Positions 56,863 through 64,000 of a stretch of 64,000 bases of DNA are shown here, in pieces. Location of the stretch: the NCBI RefSeq assembly GCF_004345425.1, contig NZ_SLVP01000013.1:1-64000 (forward strand), given 5' to 3'. Numbering within the stretch: position 1 is the stretch's first letter; every line of letters starts with the position of its first letter. The notes under the pieces are model-generated. The model saw only the letters and a list, made by a program, of their open reading frames with translations. It was not told the origin of the DNA and did not search any database. The DNA is from Paenibacillus sp. BK033 (GTDB lineage Bacteria > Bacillota > Bacilli > Paenibacillales > Paenibacillaceae). Position numbers and translations under genes: made by a program.

Positions 56863-59040
56863 TTATTTGCCGGTCAAAGCAGGAACCGACTTCGGCGCTT
56901 CACGGTGATGCGTTGCTTGCTCGTAGGCATAGCCAAGCTTGATCAGCTCGCCTTCCTCGTAAGGGCGTCCAAGCAGCTCGATGCCAACCGGCAAGCCGCT
57001 GGATACGTAACCGGCCGGAACGCTGATTGCCGGGAAGCCGGAGAATGGGCTGAGCCGGTTCGCGTTGCCGGAGCTGGAACCGGCAGGTCCCGAGGTCGAA
57101 GGATACAGGATCGCGTCAAGATCGTTGTCGGCCATCAAGCGAAGCAGCGACTGCTGCGTCGTGCGCGGACGGAACAGCACGATATCCTTGTATTCCTGCG
57201 TATCAAGCGACTCGACGCTGTTCCGCGTGGTCAACGTGCTCTTCAGAACCGACAGGAAGTCGGTGCCCGAGTTGATAATGTCCTGCAGGGAATGATAGCG
57301 GACCACGTTAGGGTCGACAAACCTGGAATTGGACAAGTAGTCGTTCAGGTTGAATTTGAATTCATAACCGCTAAGGCTCGGATATTTCAAAATATCGGCG
57401 ACATTCGGAATGTTAACGCCTACTACCGTCGCGCCTTGATCGCGCATATCCTGGGCGGCTTGATTAAGCAGAGCCAGTACTTCCTGGTTGCTGCCTACAA
57501 CGCTGCTGTCCAAGACAAGGCCGATACGGGCGCCTTTAAGTCCGTTCTTGTCCAAAAACTTCGTGTAGCTGACGGGCTTTCTTCCGACGCTTCCGGCTGT
57601 GGCGATATCGTTCGGATCGTAGCCGCTGACCGCGTCAAGCAGAATGGCCGCGTCGGATACGGTTCTGGCCATTGGCCCGCCTACGTCCTGCGACAGCGCG
57701 AGCGGAATAATGCCGTCGCGGCTTGTCAGTCCAATCGTTGGACGGATGCCAACAATGCTGTTCCAGGACGAAGGGATGCGGATCGAACCGCCTGTATCGG
57801 TGCCGAGACCGGCTACGGCAAAGTTGGATGCGAGCGATGCGCCCGTACCGCCGCTGGAGCCGCCCGGATTTTTGGTCAAATCGTACGGATTCTTCGTTTG
57901 GCCGCCCAGCGAGCTGAGCGTGTCCGTGTTAATGGCGAATTCGCTCAGGTTGGCCTTGGCCAGAATGATGGCGCCGGCATCCTTCAGCTTCTTGATCATG
58001 AAGGCGTCGCTGACCGTCTGGTTGTCCTTCAGGCAGGTACAGCCTGCGCTCGTTGGCATGCCAAGCGTATCGTAATTATCCTTGACGATGATCGGAATGC
58101 CGTGCATGAGACCGCGCGGACCCTGCTCCTTGCGCTCTTCGTCGAGAGCTTTGGCAGCAGCAAGCGCGTCCGGATTAACCGTAATAAGCGAATGGATATC
58201 GTCGTCGTATTCATTGATCCGGTCCAGATACATCTGAACGAGCTGCTCGGACGTCAATTTGCCGGCGGCCATGGCGTTCTGGATGCTCATGATATCGGCT
58301 TCCATCAGCTCGAAGGGCTGACCGTTGTCGTAGAGCACTTTTTTGCCTAGCGAGGCGAGATCCTGGACATCGATTGTATTGTTTTTGTTGAAATCGCCGT
58401 TTGCAGCCTTCGTCCAGTTCGGATCTTCCGAGGCAATACCGAAGTATTTGATCAGAACGGAGAGATCGCCTACATCGATAACGCTGTTATTATTCAGATC
58501 GCCCTCGGCTGCGCCTGTAATCTGGACGGCAAGCGATTCCTCCGGTGTTTGAACCGTGCTGCCGTCGTCGATCCCAAGCTCAACCGTGCCGCTGATTCCG
58601 CTTAGATCCGCAGCTGCGTTGGCTTTGAAGGTCAAGGTGAGGAGGGAGCCGGCCGTTGTGAGGCTGCCGGTTGTATCCGTCGTTACGATGGTCACCTTGC
58701 CGGACTCGGCGTTCACGCCGGCAATGCTTACGGCCGAATTCGCTGAAGTCGCGGATAAGTACTCAAACTGAGTCGGGTCATATTCGAAAATGAATTTTCC
58801 TGCAGTTGCATCGCCGGTAGCGCCCGTTAGCGATACGGATACGTCGAAGGAATTGCCGACCGAGGTGAGGGCAGGGCCGGAGAGCTGAACCATCGCCTTC
58901 GGCTCCTGCGCTTGGGTCTGCTCCTGGGCGGCAGGAAGGCTCGAGCCGCTGGCATAAGCGCCGGTGTTCAGGATCGGAGTGAAAAGAAGCGAGGTGCTTA
59001 GCATTACAAGGCTGGCTAATTTATAAATCGGTTTCATCAT
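56863..59040 (-). CDS. Secreted amidase with cohesin and dockerin modules
   Basis: This is a 725-residue secreted protein. Signal peptide (1-30); cohesin-like domain (about 47-176); type I-like dockerin (180-236) with two calcium-binding repeats, GDLNNNSVIDVGDLSVLIKY and GDFNKNNTIDVQDLASLGKK; then an amidase-signature domain (about 245-715). The Ser-cisSer-Lys triad is Lys320 (IIVKDNYD), Ser395 (GGSSGG) and Ser419 (DTGGSIRIPS). The enzyme should hydrolyse an amide outside the cell; its substrate is unknown. AAGGAGG lies before the first ATG. It probably shares a transcript with the SLH-cohesin gene 57 bp downstream. Carrying both interaction modules lets it bind the anchor or chain with itself. 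Confidence 0.9.
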   Translation of the reverse strand: MMKPIYKLASLVMLSTSLLFTPILNTGAYASGSSLPAAQEQTQAQEPKAMVQLSGPALTSVGNSFDVSVSLTGATGDATAGKFIFEYDPTQFEYLSATSANSAVSIAGVNAESGKVTIVTTDTTGSLTTAGSLLTLTFKANAAADLSGISGTVELGIDDGSTVQTPEESLAVQITGAAEGDLNNNSVIDVGDLSVLIKYFGIASEDPNWTKAANGDFNKNNTIDVQDLASLGKKVLYDNGQPFELMEADIMSIQNAMAAGKLTSEQLVQMYLDRINEYDDDIHSLITVNPDALAAAKALDEERKEQGPRGLMHGIPIIVKDNYDTLGMPTSAGCTCLKDNQTVSDAFMIKKLKDAGAIILAKANLSEFAINTDTLSSLGGQTKNPYDLTKNPGGSSGGTGASLASNFAVAGLGTDTGGSIRIPSSWNSIVGIRPTIGLTSRDGIIPLALSQDVGGPMARTVSDAAILLDAVSGYDPNDIATAGSVGRKPVSYTKFLDKNGLKGARIGLVLDSSVVGSNQEVLALLNQAAQDMRDQGATVVGVNIPNVADILKYPSLSGYEFKFNLNDYLSNSRFVDPNVVRYHSLQDIINSGTDFLSVLKSTLTTRNSVESLDTQEYKDIVLFRPRTTQQSLLRLMADNDLDAILYPSTSGPAGSSSGNANRLSPFSGFPAISVPAGYVSSGLPVGIELLGRPYEEGELIKLGYAYEQATHHREAPKSVPALTGK

Positions 59041-59359
59041 GGCGTCCTCCTTGGGTTGGCAAAGGCCAGTCTATCAATGTCAAATATAATAACTTAGTAG
59101 ACACAAAGGCGGCAAAAGAGACTCATTATATATGACATGCATATTACATAATAGTACCTCCCTTGAATCTCTCTATCTCTCTTTCGCTTAATATTAGTTT
59201 TGTTAGCTAGGTTAATCAAACGAGATGAAAGCTTAAGAAACCGCTTAAATGCTATGTTTTGTATGATTTTCGCATTTTTTCGGTAGGGACCTCCTTAGAG
59301 TGCAAATTATGTAATATAAGTGTTAATTTTTATGACACAAGGTTCAAGAAATGGAAAAA
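59041..59359. other. Intergenic region with widely spaced inverted repeat
   Basis: No gene is seen. A perfect 12-bp inverted repeat, ATATTACATAAT at 59141-59152 and its complement at 59306-59317, brackets about 150 bp of AT-rich sequence. Short CCTCC/GGGAC motifs lie beside each arm (TACCTCCCT near 59155, GGTAGGGACC near 59282). The region includes the upstream side of the amidase gene; TTGACA lies near 59078 on the minus strand but no clear -10 box follows. Confidence 0.5.
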
Positions 59360-59395
59360 GAGACAGTCATAGACCGCAAGGTCTCGACTGCCTCT
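59360..59395 (-). terminator. Second terminator of the HD/azoreductase transcript
   Basis: GAGACAGTC-AT-AGACC-GCAA-GGTCT-C-GACTG-CCTC forms an almost continuous stem. On the minus strand a TCTTTTTCC tract follows. Confidence 0.6.
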
Positions 59396-59416
59396 AGTTG
59401 TGAATCGGGTGTTACG

Positions 59417-59465
59417 AAAAAAGACGAGGACTACAAAGATGACTTTGCAATCCTCGTCTTTTTAA
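59417..59465. terminator. Terminator after HD-domain gene
   Basis: AAGACGAGGA at 59421-59430 pairs with TCCTCGTCTT at 59451-59460, continued by CAAAG-ATGA-CTTTG. Runs of A and T flank it, so it can work on either strand; it lies just past the HD gene stop at 59504. Confidence 0.8.
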
Positions 59466-59503
59466 GTTTTTTATCTACGGTTCCTCTTTAAGAATCGTGC
59501 CGA

Positions 59504-60142
59504 CTACTCATGCCACGGGGAATGAAGAACGCTATGACAGAAATTAGGCCGCTTAAATCCCGGAAGCAGCATCTCGCACACATCGGCGTTAATCGTGCCG
59601 TATGTCGTTTCCGGCTTGTGCTTGAAGCCATCCAAGAAAGCGTGAAGAATCCCATGCTTGAAATTGTCGCGGGGAAAATGCTTGACGACTTGCTCCCGCG
59701 CTTCCGTCGAGATGAGATCGAAGTTCTTCCCTACGACATCGTAACCGACGCCAAAATTCATAAGCGCGACTTCGGCTTCCTTATATTCGACTATTCCTAT
59801 TGTGGAATGAAGAGCTACGGCATCCCATGCCAGCCGAATAAACTCTTCCGAAACGCCTCGGCTTTTAAGGAAGTCGCGGACAGCGTTAGCCCCGTCGACC
59901 TCAAAGCGTTTGTCATCGCTTCGGAATTTAGGGGTAAGTCCAATATCATGAAAAAGCGAGCTAATATAAAGCAATTCAGGATCGTATTTGATTTGATTTA
60001 GGTTACCCTTCATCGCCGCAAACAAAAATACCCGGTTCGAGTGGTTCCACAATAGATCGTCGCCGTGCTCGCGCAATAGCTCGGCTGCTTCAACGGCTAG
60101 CTTGCTGTCGGGAATTTTAATATCCGCAATAAAAGTCGACAT
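59504..60142 (-). CDS. HD-domain hydrolase
   Basis: This is a 212-residue soluble protein of the HD phosphohydrolase superfamily. The metal-binding series is visible as HSNRVFLFAAMKG, then LYISSLFHDIGLTPKF (the HD pair) and VALHSTIGI further on. The shape, about 210 residues, matches small HD proteins related to cyanamide hydratase-like enzymes. GAGAGGG lies 9 bases before the ATG at 60142. It follows the azoreductase gene by 76 bp in the same direction, and the two may form an operon. Confidence 0.83.
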   Translation of the reverse strand: MSTFIADIKIPDSKLAVEAAELLREHGDDLLWNHSNRVFLFAAMKGNLNQIKYDPELLYISSLFHDIGLTPKFRSDDKRFEVDGANAVRDFLKSRGVSEEFIRLAWDAVALHSTIGIVEYKEAEVALMNFGVGYDVVGKNFDLISTEAREQVVKHFPRDNFKHGILHAFLDGFKHKPETTYGTINADVCEMLLPGFKRPNFCHSVLHSPWHE

Positions 60143-60218
60143 GGCCTTCATCCCTCTCTTTCGACAATGTTGTCGCTTCCTTGATCGTTTCTGCTTTATC
60201 GAATTGACGTTACACGGG

Positions 60219-60866
60219 TCAGACGGTTACTTTGCTTGCCAGACGCGCTGCTGCTTCTTGGGCTTCTTTTTTCGCTTTATCCAGTACCTCCGCTTTGTCC
60301 AGCACGTTAGTGCCTTGCGCGCGAATAATCTGGTAATCCTCGATGCCGAGGAAGCTAAACATCGATTTGATGTACTTGTGCGAGAATTCGTTATCCGTGT
60401 ACCAGTCGTTGTTCGTGTAAATGCCGCCGCTGCCTTGGATAACGAGTAAGCTCCGGCCGTCAGTCAATAAGCCTACGCCGCCGTTTTCCGTATATTTAAA
60501 GGTCTCGCGAGCGATCATGACGTTATCCATGTAATCCTTCAGCCGGGAAGGAATATTGAAGTTGTGAAGCGGCATGATAATCACATATTTCTTTGCGCTT
60601 TTGAATTGCTGCAAGATTTCGTTCATCCTGCCGGTAACGCGTTTCTCTTCGTCCGTCAACTCGCCGCCGGAGGCCATCTTACCCCAGGCGCTTAGAACGG
60701 CGCTGTTTATTTCCGGGATTTCTTCGCTATAAAGATCGATTTGCTCAATCGATTCGTTTGGATTCAACTTGCGGTAGTTCTCGATAAAATAATTGCCGAC
60801 TTGCAGGCTGACGGAAGCAGGGGAGTCCACAGTAGCATGTGCATTGATAACAAGCAGCTTTTCCAT
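60219..60866 (-). CDS. FMN-dependent NADH azoreductase
   Basis: This is a 215-residue flavodoxin-like oxidoreductase. It has the N-terminal FMN phosphate site LVINAHATVDSPASVSLQV, PLHNFNIPSRLKDYMDNVMIARETFKYTE (azoreductase FMN-loop, family consensus P-x-Y-N-F-x-x-P) and a C-terminal GIYTNNDWYTDNEFSHKY. Members reduce quinones and azo compounds by two-electron transfer. Divergent from an Rrf2-type regulator that very likely controls it. The leader carries the AATTGGCGA...TCGCCGATT dyad. Confidence 0.88.
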   Translation of the reverse strand: MEKLLVINAHATVDSPASVSLQVGNYFIENYRKLNPNESIEQIDLYSEEIPEINSAVLSAWGKMASGGELTDEEKRVTGRMNEILQQFKSAKKYVIIMPLHNFNIPSRLKDYMDNVMIARETFKYTENGGVGLLTDGRSLLVIQGSGGIYTNNDWYTDNEFSHKYIKSMFSFLGIEDYQIIRAQGTNVLDKAEVLDKAKKEAQEAAARLASKVTV

Positions 60867-60892
60867 TATTTCACTCCTAGAATATTTTTTCT

Positions 60893-60960
60893 AATTGGCG
60901 ACAATGTTAATCGCCGATTAGGTTTGACTCCAATATACGACTTCATCTTGGCAAAGTCAA
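60893..60960 (-). promoter_or_regulatory. Azoreductase promoter and operator
   Basis: On the minus strand TTGACT (60960-60955), a 17-bp spacer and TATATT (60937-60932) form a good sigma-A promoter. Just downstream, AATTGGCGA-N9-TCGCCGATT (60893-60919) is an inverted repeat with one mismatch, well placed to act as the operator. Confidence 0.65.
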
Positions 60961-60985
60961 ATCCATTTTTATGGCAGACCCAAGG

Positions 60986-61014
60986 TTGACAATAGGCGCG
61001 GTTATCATTAAATT
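60986..61014 (+). promoter_or_regulatory. Promoter of Rrf2-family gene
   Basis: TTGACA (60986-60991), a 17-bp spacer and TAAATT (61009-61014) precede the Rrf2 gene, divergent from the azoreductase promoter. Confidence 0.55.
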
Positions 61015-61051
61015 TATAGTATTTACCCATGCAATACTGGGAGGAGTCATG

Positions 61052-61555
61052 ATGCAGTATAGTGTCGGAGTAGAATATGCCTTGCATTGTCTGGTTTACC
61101 TCATTCCAAACGAATCAACGATTGGGATCAAGGAGCTTGCTTTTTTTCAAGGCATTCCGGAGACCTATTTGTCCAAAATTTTCACAAAGCTTACGAAGGC
61201 GGGTATCGTCTCGTCGGTTCCCGGCGTTAAAGGCGGATTTAAGCTTGCGCGCGATCCGGACGCTATTTCCTTTTGGGATGTGGTCGAGGCCGTGGAGGGA
61301 AAGAAGCCGATTTTCCAGTGCCAGAACATCAAGGATAAAGGTTACGTTTACCGCAACCGCGATTGTTCGGACTGTACGGTATCGACGGGTTCCTGCTCGA
61401 TTAATTTAGTAATGCTCGAAGCTGAGGAGACTATGCAGAATTATTTGCGAAGTAAAAAATTGTCTTGGCTGGAGGAGGAGCTGGATCGTGTGCTGCCTGC
61501 GGAGACACGCAAGCAGACGCGGGAGTTCTTCGCGAAGGGCCGTTCCGGAGACTAA
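61052..61555 (+). CDS. Rrf2-family redox-type regulator
   Basis: This is a 167-residue Rrf2 winged-helix regulator, starting at the second of two adjacent ATGs (GGGAGGAG upstream). The N-terminal winged helix includes TIGIKELAFFQGIPETYLSKIF and KGGFKLARDPDAISFWDVVEAVEG. A cysteine cluster follows (FQCQNIKD then RDCSDCTVSTGSC), the region that holds the iron-sulfur or thiol sensor in IscR/NsrR-like members. It is divergent from the azoreductase gene, so it probably represses it until an electrophile or redox signal arrives. Metal binding is inferred. Confidence 0.88.
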   Translation: MQYSVGVEYALHCLVYLIPNESTIGIKELAFFQGIPETYLSKIFTKLTKAGIVSSVPGVKGGFKLARDPDAISFWDVVEAVEGKKPIFQCQNIKDKGYVYRNRDCSDCTVSTGSCSINLVMLEAEETMQNYLRSKKLSWLEEELDRVLPAETRKQTREFFAKGRSGD

Positions 61556-61571
61556 ATATAAAATAAATAAA

Positions 61572-61616
61572 GCAAACCGGCGTTGCCCATTCGGAATGGC
61601 AACGCCGGTTTGTTTT
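61572..61616. terminator. Bidirectional terminator
   Basis: CAAACCGGCGTTGCC at 61573-61587 pairs with 61598-61612, followed by TTTT, between the convergent Rrf2 and DinB genes. Confidence 0.9.
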
Positions 61617-61622
61617 GGTTTT

Positions 61623-62162
61623 TCATACGCTTCCCAGAAAGGCTTTCAACCGTTCCAGCTGCAGGAAATGATGCCGGTAGTGCATCTCGACTAGCAGAAA
61701 CCACTCCGTAGCGTTTAATGCTCCGAAATTAGGATGAGGGACGGTATGTTCTAGAGGCGCTTGGATTAGGGTTGGTTCAGTGCGTCTCATCCGTTCCGCG
61801 ACGTCCCGAAGTCCTTCAATCAGCTGCTCCTTATTTTCCGGCTGCTCGGGCGTATACTGCGGGGAGGCCGGGACCCGGATTCGGATGGGGGGGAAGCTAC
61901 CGAGCTCAAAGGCTTTCTCTCCGTTCTCTGTTTTCACGCCTGTGCCTGCCAGCACCGCTTCTCTTCCTTCGATGCATTGATCCACATTGCGCAGATGCAT
62001 GTTCTGAGCGGACCGGATCAAATGAACAACCATTTGTCCAATGGACCATTCCTCCTCGCTTGGCTTAGCAAGCAATTGCTCCGTGCTCAAGTGGTTCAGT
62101 TCCTGTATATACCGTTCAACCGATTTTTCGAATGCGTGCAGAGCTTCCGTTGTGCTTCTCAT
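61623..62162 (-). CDS. DinB-family protein
   Basis: This is a 179-residue four-helix-bundle protein of the DinB/YfiT superfamily. The metal-site histidines appear in IGQMVVHLIRS and VEMHYRHHFLQLERL (H-x-x-x-H type). Several members act as metal- and thiol-dependent transferases (bacillithiol-S-transferase type), but function here is not known. AAGGAGTG precedes the ATG. A palindrome sits just upstream. Confidence 0.82.
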   Translation of the reverse strand: MRSTTEALHAFEKSVERYIQELNHLSTEQLLAKPSEEEWSIGQMVVHLIRSAQNMHLRNVDQCIEGREAVLAGTGVKTENGEKAFELGSFPPIRIRVPASPQYTPEQPENKEQLIEGLRDVAERMRRTEPTLIQAPLEHTVPHPNFGALNATEWFLLVEMHYRHHFLQLERLKAFLGSV

Positions 62163-62179
62163 TTCAATAACACTCCTTC

Positions 62180-62203
62180 TATATTTGGGATAATCCCAAT
62201 ATA
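62180..62203. promoter_or_regulatory. Palindrome upstream of DinB gene
   Basis: TATATTTGGGATAATCCCAATATA-type sequence here is almost perfectly self-complementary, directly upstream of the DinB ribosome binding site. It could be an operator, possibly of the WYL regulator encoded upstream. Evidence is symmetry only. Confidence 0.35.
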
Positions 62204-62239
62204 AAAGAACGCTGCTGACAACAGTATGTCAGTAGCGTT
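62204..62239 (-). terminator. Terminator after WYL regulator gene
   Basis: AACGCTGCTGACA (62208-62220) pairs with TGTCAGTAGCGTT (62227-62239, one mismatch). On the minus strand CTTTTA follows. It overlaps the regulator stop codon. Confidence 0.65.
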
Positions 62240-63176
62240 TTAACATTTTTTCGGCTTCTTCCCGAACGCGGCAGCGTAGAGATTCCGGTTCCATCACCTC
62301 AACGTCTCCGCCCCAGCTAAGGATAAGGTGAAGAATCTCTTCCGGCGCCCGAACGCGCAGGTGTACCCACAGACCGTTCTCGCGTTCCTCCGCCGATTCG
62401 ATATAAAAGCTGCCGGTCTCCGCGATTTTGTCGGCGATCTCGGGGTTGGCCCGCACCCATACATGCTCCTTGCGATCATCCTGCGGACGGTAACGGTTTA
62501 AGTTAAACCCGTGCGGCATGGCGAACGGCGTGTCGAGCACGGTTAGCTCCGTCATTCGCGACAGCCGGAAATGGCGGATATCCTGGCGCAGGCCGCAATG
62601 CCCGACCAGCATCCAATTGCCCTGGGCAAAAGCCAATCCGTATGGAGCCACCTCGCGGGTGCTCTTCCGGTTGCCGTCCGCTTCCGGCGTCTTTTTCTTA
62701 TAGGAGAAGCTTATTTTACGACGCTCCAGAATGGCGCGCCGCACTTGTCCGAGAATGTCTTTTTCCTTCAAGTCGGTTCTTGGCTCTCCCGCATTCAGGA
62801 GCCGCATCGTTTCCCGGACGCGCGTCGACTCCTCCCGCACGGTCTCGGGTAGGATCGCTTCAATCTTGCTCCTCGCGGCCTTCGCTACTCTTGCGTAGTC
62901 GCCATCCAGCCGCTGCTCGATAAAGTCAGCGCCCATCAGAAGGGCGACCGCTTCCTCGGCCGAAAACCCGATAGGCGGCAGAAAATAGCCCTCCATCAGC
63001 GAATAGCCATGGCCGGGAGCGCCAAAGATGGGAACGCCCATCTCGCTTAGGGCTTGAATATCCCGATAGATGGTCCTCACGCTTATCTCGTACAGAGCGG
63101 CCAAATCCTCCGCTCTTACGACCTTGCTCCGCTGCAGCTCAAGCATGATGGCGAGCTGCCGGTCGGTTTTGTTCAT
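62229..63176 (-). CDS. YafY-type HTH and WYL domain regulator
   Basis: This is a 315-residue regulator. The N-terminal winged helix (about 4-60) has LQRSKVVRAEDLAALYEISVRTIYRDIQALSEMGVPI. The WYL domain lies at about 145-225 (ILERRKISFSYKK ... VAPYGLAFAQGNWMLVGHC ... FRLSRMTELTVL), and a C-terminal WCX-like domain ends with EEILHLILSWGGDVEVMEPE. WYL domains usually bind small ligands or nucleotides. It is upstream of the DinB gene in the same direction. The role is not established. Confidence 0.9.
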   Translation of the reverse strand: MNKTDRQLAIMLELQRSKVVRAEDLAALYEISVRTIYRDIQALSEMGVPIFGAPGHGYSLMEGYFLPPIGFSAEEAVALLMGADFIEQRLDGDYARVAKAARSKIEAILPETVREESTRVRETMRLLNAGEPRTDLKEKDILGQVRRAILERRKISFSYKKKTPEADGNRKSTREVAPYGLAFAQGNWMLVGHCGLRQDIRHFRLSRMTELTVLDTPFAMPHGFNLNRYRPQDDRKEHVWVRANPEIADKIAETGSFYIESAEERENGLWVHLRVRAPEEILHLILSWGGDVEVMEPESLRCRVREEAEKMLKRY

Positions 63177-63218
63177 TTTTTACCTCCGGTGTGCATCAAT
63201 AAGTTGCCATTCATTAAC

Positions 63219-63683
63219 TCATCCCCAATGCTTCTCCATGGCTTCCTCAGATGCAACAAAGCCATTGCGGGAATAGAACGCCACGCTTTCGCTGCTTGGC
63301 CAAAGAAGAAGGAACTCCGCCTGATTGTCCTTTGACCACTGTTCCACAGCGGCATGGATCCTGGTGCCAATCCCTTTGTTTCTATGAGCAGGGCGGGTAT
63401 AGACGTTGGTCACGTAGCCAAAGCGAGGATCCGGCGATTTGCCTGGCCGAGGGACTTTATGAATAAGCTGCAAATACATATGCGAGACGATTTCATTGTC
63501 GATCTCAGCGACCCATATGTACCAATCGCCGCTATATATCGCTTTTATCAGAAATGCACTGCAAATCTTGTGAAACTCTTCATACCTTGTCGCGCCATTC
63601 CTGCGCTCATCCTCCGAGAACTCCCAACGCATTTGGACGAGAGCATCGACATCATCTAAATGGGCAAGCCGAATGATTTCCAA
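63219..63683 (-). CDS. GNAT family N-acetyltransferase
   Basis: This is a 154-residue acetyltransferase. It has the core SHMYLQLIHKVPRP, then the acetyl-CoA motif A YVTNVYTRPAHRNKGIGTRI (with R-N-K-G-I-G as the pyrophosphate loop) and motif B SVAFYSRNGFVASEEAME. GGTGACACC-type spacing precedes its ATG at 63683, without a strong ribosome binding site. The substrate is unknown. Confidence 0.87.
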   Translation of the reverse strand: MEIIRLAHLDDVDALVQMRWEFSEDERRNGATRYEEFHKICSAFLIKAIYSGDWYIWVAEIDNEIVSHMYLQLIHKVPRPGKSPDPRFGYVTNVYTRPAHRNKGIGTRIHAAVEQWSKDNQAEFLLLWPSSESVAFYSRNGFVASEEAMEKHWG

Positions 63684-63715
63684 AAGGTGTCACCTCGTCG
63701 CGTACATCACATGTT

Positions 63716-63982
63716 CTATTTATTATACTTGGATCTTCTTAACATGGCCCAAACAAGAAAATAAAGGATAAAGGATCCTGCGTAAACAATGCCTAAATCC
63801 AGCCACAGGTAATCCGATAATACGTAATGATTTTTTGGAAAGTATTGAGCAATGGGAGAGAAGGGATTCGACTCGAATTCTTTTGCTATCATTGAGGTCT
63901 TTATGTGGCTATAGTATGAATCAACGCCTAACATACACATCCCGGTTATCGATGATAGAAATACCCCACGAATACAAGTCAT
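63716..63982 (-). CDS. Small membrane protein, possibly N-terminally incomplete
   Basis: This is an 88-residue protein with two predicted helices (about 5-22 and 63-83) separated by a polar region. A basic C-terminal tail (RRSKYNK) would be cytoplasmic. I do not recognise the family. The frame stays open to the window edge beyond the ATG at 63982 and no clear ribosome binding site is seen, so the true start may lie outside this window. Confidence 0.55.
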   Translation of the reverse strand: MTCIRGVFLSSITGMCMLGVDSYYSHIKTSMIAKEFESNPFSPIAQYFPKNHYVLSDYLWLDLGIVYAGSFILYFLVWAMLRRSKYNK

Positions 63983-64000
63983 GCCTATTCCATTAGAATT

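Noticed and set aside
56740..58350. A 536-codon plus-strand open frame opposite the amidase gene
   Set aside because: It is antisense to a gene with clear signal peptide, cohesin, dockerin and amidase motifs, and its own translation is low-complexity without domains.
55177..59040. A true cellulosome gene cluster
   Set aside because: No cellulase, hemicellulase, multi-cohesin scaffoldin or carbohydrate-binding module is present; the only enzyme is an amidase.
1..64000. tRNA, rRNA or known riboswitch genes
   Set aside because: No cloverleaf, rRNA-like conserved stretch or recognisable riboswitch aptamer was seen; only the fusB-type leader looks like an RNA regulator.

Overview
The window looks like chromosomal DNA from a Paenibacillus-type member of the Bacillota (Paenibacillaceae). 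The signs are strong AGGAGG-type ribosome binding sites, lipobox lipoproteins, YesM/YesN two-component pairs beside LplB/LplC/LipO-type sugar transporters, S-layer homology (SLH) proteins, duplicated Dpp/Opp transporters, and many small redox or drug regulators. No rRNA or tRNA genes, CRISPR arrays, intact insertion sequences or phage genes were seen.

Layout. 1-240: cluster of short palindromic repeats. 268-5.7 kb: regulator/target pairs (LysR with an MFS exporter; HxlR with DoxX; LysR-DUF302 divergent from a GNAT). 5.7-8.4 kb: OmpR-type response regulator, kinase and a 4-TM membrane protein. 8.6-11.1 kb: GH2 beta-mannosidase. 11.2-11.5 kb: second copy of the palindromic cluster. 11.5-21.0 kb: the most unusual block. 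A response regulator/kinase pair is followed by a translationally coupled operon encoding a solute-binding lipoprotein, a LolD-type ATPase, a HlyD/MacA-type adaptor, a 926-aa FtsX permease and a second LolD-type ATPase with a C-terminal AbrB-like domain. Both promoters carry 11-bp-spaced half-sites, with the last one exactly 16 bp from the -10 box, so the pair probably controls itself and the transporter. 21-24.7 kb: a decayed gene, a CrtQ-like glycosyltransferase coupled to a PlsY-like acyltransferase, and an Asp-box lipoprotein. 24.8-32.6 kb: an SLH-gene remnant, AraC/GyrI regulator, aldo-keto reductase, patatin, a FusB-type EF-G-binding protein behind an attenuator-like leader, DUF4395, HPP and MATE membrane proteins, and small unknowns.

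32.6-46.3 kb: two complete Dpp/Opp-type peptide importers running outward from a shared centre that holds a lipoprotein and a winged-helix regulator. Each has a hairpin between the binding-protein gene and the first permease gene, presumably so that more binding protein than channel is made. 46.5-53.4 kb: YesN/YesM divergent from an LplB-LplC-LipO-type sugar importer. 53.7-55.0 kb: DoxX-ArsR-SRPBCC operon with a perfect operator inside its promoter. 55.2-59.0 kb: an SLH-anchored cohesin protein beside a secreted amidase that carries both a cohesin and a dockerin, a small cellulosome-like pair built around an amidase. 59.5-64 kb: HD hydrolase and azoreductase divergent from an Rrf2 regulator, then DinB, a WYL regulator, a GNAT and a partial small membrane protein.

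All calls rest on reading the sequence and knowledge of protein families. No database search was run. TM positions, promoters and operators are visual estimates.
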